This document shows positions 23,966 to 27,531 of a stretch of 27,531 nt of DNA, piece by piece. The stretch covers positions 1 to 27,531 of the forward strand of contig CALBDR010000302.1 of assembly GCA_937927525.1 (NCBI GenBank). Reading direction: 5' to 3'. The position numbers were made by a program, and so were the translations under genes. The stretch is from an uncultured Candidatus Melainabacteria bacterium (GTDB taxonomy: Bacteria > Cyanobacteriota > Vampirovibrionia > LMEP-6097). A model generated the notes under the pieces. It had not been told where the DNA came from and did no database searches. It worked only from the letters and a program-made list of their open reading frames with translations. How positions within the stretch are numbered: position 1 is the first letter of the stretch; each line of letters opens with the position of its first letter.

Positions 23966-23971
23966 ATTATA
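23966..23971 (-). promoter_or_regulatory. -10 of the korAB operon
   Basis: The minus strand reads TATAAT here, ending 8 nt before the korA ATG (5' base 23957), which places the transcription start at the start codon. The 62-bp gap 23958-24019 between korA and the helicase 3' end holds no other obvious element and no T-tailed hairpin. Confidence 0.55.
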
Positions 23972-24019
23972 TCCCACTATCAAGCTTATACCCACATAAT
24001 TGGAAGCCTTTATATAACT

Positions 24020-27000
24020 TTAAATAAGACTCGTGCTTGGTTGCAATATATTAATAATTTTTTCAGTTTCTGCTTCTGAGTTCTTAGCCCAGTCTCTAGA
24101 CCAAATTTTCTTTAGTTTCCAGCCAAGTGAGTCCATCACCTGCATCCTGAGTCTCTCACGGTCCCTTGCGCTATGTGCAGATTTATAAACATAACCATCA
24201 AGTTCTATGCCTAAACAATATTGATCAGGATTCTCCTTATCTCGAATTGCAAGATCTAATTTGTATGATGAAGAACCTAAGAATTGATCAACGATGAAAC
24301 CTTTGGCTTCTAAAGTCTTTGCAATGATCTTATGCATGTCACCTGTTTCATTTAAAGACTGGAGCTGGCTAGCCTTAATAATGGATAAAGATTTAGATTC
24401 TGCATACTTAAGATATTCTTTAAGCATTTTTGCTCCACGAGAATTGGTTCTACTAAGATCTATATCAGCAGACGTAATTGAACTGAAGATTTTAATCTTA
24501 TTCCTAGCCCTAGTGATTGCCACATTAAGTCTTCGGTGCCCACCTTCTCGGTTAAGTGGACCAAAGTTATGTGAAAGATTATTCTTTTTATCCTTCGCAT
24601 ATCCTATGCTAAAGAAAATAAAATCTCTTTCATCACCTTGAACATTCTCCAAGTTTTTAATAAATAAATCATCTGCTATGACACTTTCATCAAGATCAGG
24701 GTCCTTGCGGATAGCTGTTAACAGCTCTCTTTCAATCGCCATCTGCTGAGCTTCAGAAAAAGCAATCACTCCTAAAGAGTAGTTTTTCGAATCGCTAGTG
24801 TAATGCTCTAAAATAGCTTCAGCTACACGCTTAGCTTCTTTTTTATTAAATCTAGCACCACGTTCAAATTTACCATCTGGTACTAACTCGAAATGTACAC
24901 CTAAGTCACTACTGTTTTTAATAGGTGATGGAAAAGTAATTAACTTACCATCATAAATACTATGGTTAGAGAATTGTATTAACTCTTCATGGCGACTACG
25001 GTAATGCCAGAGTAAATCTTTCTTCGGTAAAAATACCGAGCATTCATCTAAAACACTTTCAAAGACACTCTTCTCGAAGTTTTCATCATCACCATCAACT
25101 ACACCAGAGTTAAAGAAATTAGTAGGAGGTAACTGGTGAGTATCACCAGCAAGTATAAGCTGATCACCTCTATAAATAGCAGGAATCGCATCTTCGGTTC
25201 TAATCTGAGAAGCTTCATCAAAAATTACCAAATCAAATTTAAAAGTCTTATCAACTAAATTCTCTTCATCACTATCAGTACTTAAAAGTCTACTCACTGT
25301 AAGCGGACTCATCATCCAGCAAGGTTTAAGAGTCTGTAAAAGATTTGGAATCTCTTTAATAAGCATACGAATAGGCTTATGACGTTTTTTCTTATTAGTT
25401 TCTAAATTAAAGATATCGAGAGCTCTTTGATTAATAGGACTCGCGGAATATTCAAGCCAATTCAAAGCAAGTTTTTCACAAAGTTTGCGACGAATATTTT
25501 CGATTTGATCTTTATCAAGCTTAGTAAATTTATCAGTCAGTAACTCTTGTGCATCTCCACTAAATTTACGAATCTGTGGATTTTCAATCTCAATTTTATC
25601 TATCCAAGACTGATAGAATTTCTGCAAGAAAATCTTTTCTAAAACTTCACTACTAAATTCTTCATCTGAATCAGCATTCACCAAAGCTTCAAAAAGCTGA
25701 CCAAGACCAAGATTAATCGCCTTATTTCTAAGATTCTTAAATTCAAGCCAGTCTTCTATTTGGATAATATTTTTAATGAGTAAGTCTAAATGTTCATCAA
25801 GCTCTCTCAGTGAAACTGCCTCTAAATCAACATTAGGCACAGGAAATAACTTGAAGTAAAAGTCCATATAACCTTTAAATAATTCAAAGGCTTTTAGGAA
25901 TTCACCTGCTGCAGTATGGAAATTTTTATAAGCTTCTTCATTTTCACTTTCAGCTAGCACCTCAGATAGTGTTTTCGGTAATTCCTCTGTTTCTAATTTC
26001 TCAAGAACCTTCTTAACCCATCTAACAGCTGTTAAAGTCTCTTCCCAGTCAGTGTCAAACTTCTTATAAAAATGACCTAAACTCATTTCAAGATTAGTTT
26101 CTTGTTTACCTAAATCCTGTTTCTTCTTATCAAGATTAGCAGCAGCTTCTAAGTCTCTTACCAATGAATGTAAACCTCTAACCTGGTCATAGAGCGCAAG
26201 CTCTTTAATCTTGCGCATATCTTTCCAGTAATTAATATTTAGGAATCTAAAGAAATTGTCTTCACTATAATCAGATTTAAACTTAGCTAGTAAATCAAAA
26301 TGATCTAAGTTTAAGAACTTCTCACTATAGTTATCTAGGAGATTAGATTTAATAGAAATACACTCATCATACTTATCCTTAGCATTTAAAGTCACAGACT
26401 CAATTTCTTTAATCTTGGACTTAGAAAGCCAAGTTTCTTGTGGAAAAGGAGATTCTATCGCAAGTTTTGCCGCATCAGCAAGCCACTTAAGTTCTCTTAC
26501 GCTATGAATAGATTTACTAAAATACTTTTCAGCTAAAGGGTTAGCAAGATTAAATATCTTATTCGTTAAAGTTTTAAATTCAATTAGATTTGAACGAATC
26601 TCATTCTCTAACTCATAGTTAATCTGTTCGATACGAACATTTTTCCAAACAAACTTATCATAGTTATCGATGATAAAAGACTTTCTACCTAAATCCTCAA
26701 AGAAAAATCTAAGCTCATAAAGCTCTTTTTCACCAATTTTCTCAATATTTTTAACAGTAAATTCTAATTTAGGATAACTCTGCAATTCCCAATTAATTAA
26801 ACTAAGCTTAGAATAAAGCTGATACAGAGAGAGATTTATAGGATACCTAGTTTTATGAATCTCTGATAAATTAGCATTTAGTTCATCTTTTAGTCTATCT
26901 AAGGGCTCCACATAATTTTCTGGATCTGCTTTTAAACCAAGTTTTTTTATTTCTTCATTTGAACTAGCTAGCTTTTGAATAATCACAGACTTACTTTGTC

Positions 27001-27531
27001 CTGAGCCATGGAGATCTAAACAGAATTGATCTAAATTCGCGATTTTTAGTCTATCTAAAACTACGTCTAAAGCTGCTTTCTTTTCACTGACAAAAAGAAT
27101 TTTTTTTCCAGTTGCAAGTGACTCAGATATTATATTTGCGATAGTTTGTGACTTACCTGTACCTGGAGGACCCTGAAGCACAAAGCTCTGCCCTTCCCTT
27201 GCACTGTAGATCGCAGCTTGTTGGCTACTATCAGCATCCAAAATCTGATACGACTCTAAAGCCTTAAATTTATCATCAATATTTTCAGGTTTAACATCAG
27301 CATAATTTTGATTAACGCTAAAAGTAGTAGCATTAGATTCCTCTCCAGAAATGCGTTTGATAATAGAATGTGATTCGATCTCATCTTTATTTATCTCTAA
27401 ATCTTGATACATAGAGAGCTTTGCAAAAGAAAATAAACTCAAATAGTTTTCATCTACTAAATTCCATGAACTTGTCAAATCAGTATTTTTATCTAAAATA
27501 GTCTGCAATTCTTTAAAAAGATTAGAGATAT
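24020..27531 (-). CDS. SF1 helicase fused to a C-terminal Vsr/MTES_1575-type nuclease (5' end outside the window)
   Basis: The frame stays open to the right edge, so the N-terminus is missing; the TTG at 27508 is internal. Numbering from that codon, Walker A GPPGTGKS is at 113-120, then SEKKAALDVV (motif Ia). A long helical insertion of some 550 residues follows, then Walker B VIFDEASQI, LAGDTHQLPP (motif III), NVQGDERDFIFFSIG (motif V) and RLNVAITRARNKI (motif VI), as in AAA_11/AAA_12 helicases. Residues about 1055-1155 form a PD-(D/E)XK-like nuclease of the Vsr-related group: Asp 1085, Glu 1102 in LGIELDG, the HSARDRERLR segment and LGW..KKIWSRDW. Such helicase-nuclease fusions occur in defence islands and near DNA-repair genes. 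No partner gene is visible here. Confidence 0.85.
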   Translation of the reverse strand, partial: ISNLFKELQTILDKNTDLTSSWNLVDENYLSLFSFAKLSMYQDLEINKDEIESHSIIKRISGEESNATTFSVNQNYADVKPENIDDKFKALESYQILDADSSQQAAIYSAREGQSFVLQGPPGTGKSQTIANIISESLATGKKILFVSEKKAALDVVLDRLKIANLDQFCLDLHGSGQSKSVIIQKLASSNEEIKKLGLKADPENYVEPLDRLKDELNANLSEIHKTRYPINLSLYQLYSKLSLINWELQSYPKLEFTVKNIEKIGEKELYELRFFFEDLGRKSFIIDNYDKFVWKNVRIEQINYELENEIRSNLIEFKTLTNKIFNLANPLAEKYFSKSIHSVRELKWLADAAKLAIESPFPQETWLSKSKIKEIESVTLNAKDKYDECISIKSNLLDNYSEKFLNLDHFDLLAKFKSDYSEDNFFRFLNINYWKDMRKIKELALYDQVRGLHSLVRDLEAAANLDKKKQDLGKQETNLEMSLGHFYKKFDTDWEETLTAVRWVKKVLEKLETEELPKTLSEVLAESENEEAYKNFHTAAGEFLKAFELFKGYMDFYFKLFPVPNVDLEAVSLRELDEHLDLLIKNIIQIEDWLEFKNLRNKAINLGLGQLFEALVNADSDEEFSSEVLEKIFLQKFYQSWIDKIEIENPQIRKFSGDAQELLTDKFTKLDKDQIENIRRKLCEKLALNWLEYSASPINQRALDIFNLETNKKKRHKPIRMLIKEIPNLLQTLKPCWMMSPLTVSRLLSTDSDEENLVDKTFKFDLVIFDEASQIRTEDAIPAIYRGDQLILAGDTHQLPPTNFFNSGVVDGDDENFEKSVFESVLDECSVFLPKKDLLWHYRSRHEELIQFSNHSIYDGKLITFPSPIKNSSDLGVHFELVPDGKFERGARFNKKEAKRVAEAILEHYTSDSKNYSLGVIAFSEAQQMAIERELLTAIRKDPDLDESVIADDLFIKNLENVQGDERDFIFFSIGYAKDKKNNLSHNFGPLNREGGHRRLNVAITRARNKIKIFSSITSADIDLSRTNSRGAKMLKEYLKYAESKSLSIIKASQLQSLNETGDMHKIIAKTLEAKGFIVDQFLGSSSYKLDLAIRDKENPDQYCLGIELDGYVYKSAHSARDRERLRMQVMDSLGWKLKKIWSRDWAKNSEAETEKIINILQPSTSLI

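Noticed and set aside
24294..24641. A 115-codon plus-strand frame inside the helicase gene
   Set aside because: It runs antisense over conserved helicase motifs V and VI, has no ribosome binding site and no family resemblance; it is a shadow of the real gene.
1..27531. tRNA, rRNA, CRISPR arrays, insertion sequences or phage genes
   Set aside because: I saw no cloverleaf-like sequence, rRNA segment, regularly spaced repeat, transposase motif, integrase or attachment-site duplication while reading the window.

Overview
The window is AT-rich, gene-dense bacterial DNA with short intergenic gaps and genes on both strands. I see no rRNA, tRNA, CRISPR array or insertion sequence. An O-antigen-ligase-family protein, a lipoprotein signal and a PilP/GspC-like secreted protein suggest a Gram-negative-type envelope. 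KorAB (2-oxoacid:ferredoxin oxidoreductase) suggests ferredoxin-linked or partly anaerobic carbon metabolism. The mix of an ANTAR two-component pair, a flagellin-like protein and low GC would fit the non-photosynthetic relatives of Cyanobacteria (Melainabacteria/Vampirovibrionia) or a similar candidate lineage. That placement is a low-confidence guess, because no ribosomal or other phylogenetic marker is present.

Layout: 172-5330 is an envelope/surface block: a secreted Ser/Val-rich protein with a strong terminator, an O-antigen-ligase/TPR membrane protein, a flagellin-like protein without a normal C-terminus, a frameshifted PPC-repeat lipoprotein, and a convergent PilP/GspC-like secreted protein. 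5351-7694 is a two-gene carotenoid operon (crtI-crtB) that reads like the Bacteroidota version. 7842-9514 holds two acidic proteins of unknown function; the second has ankyrin-like segments and sits behind a short ORF with an in-phase A AAA AAC heptamer. 9506-11474 (minus) pairs a UgpC/MalK-type ABC ATPase with a LamB/YcsF protein that has lost key PxpA residues. 11475-11719 holds a broken YCII-domain remnant. 11720-15262 has wecB, pgi and a short CCA-adding-like enzyme. 15315-16499 is an unknown membrane-associated protein with a 19-bp perfect inverted repeat in its first codons. 16605-19303 is a tight cluster of a RacX/YgeA-type racemase, a PdtaS-like histidine kinase and an ANTAR response regulator. 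19346-21070 is a large acidic repeat protein. 22109-21048 and 23957-22113 (minus) are korB and korA. The right edge carries the C-terminal 1170 codons of a large SF1 helicase-nuclease (minus).

Two start architectures recur. Genes inside operons, plus a few single genes, have Shine-Dalgarno sequences (172, 2659, 6825, 17305, 18710, 19346, and korB at 22109). Several operon-leading genes instead have a -10 hexamer ending 5-8 nt before the start codon and no Shine-Dalgarno, which predicts leaderless mRNAs (5330 minus, 8484, 11474 minus, 11720, 16605, 23957 minus). Several reading-frame breaks (3733, 8576, 11570) are either real decay, programmed frameshifting or assembly indels. The one at 8576 is the most interesting because the slippery site is in the right phase and direction.
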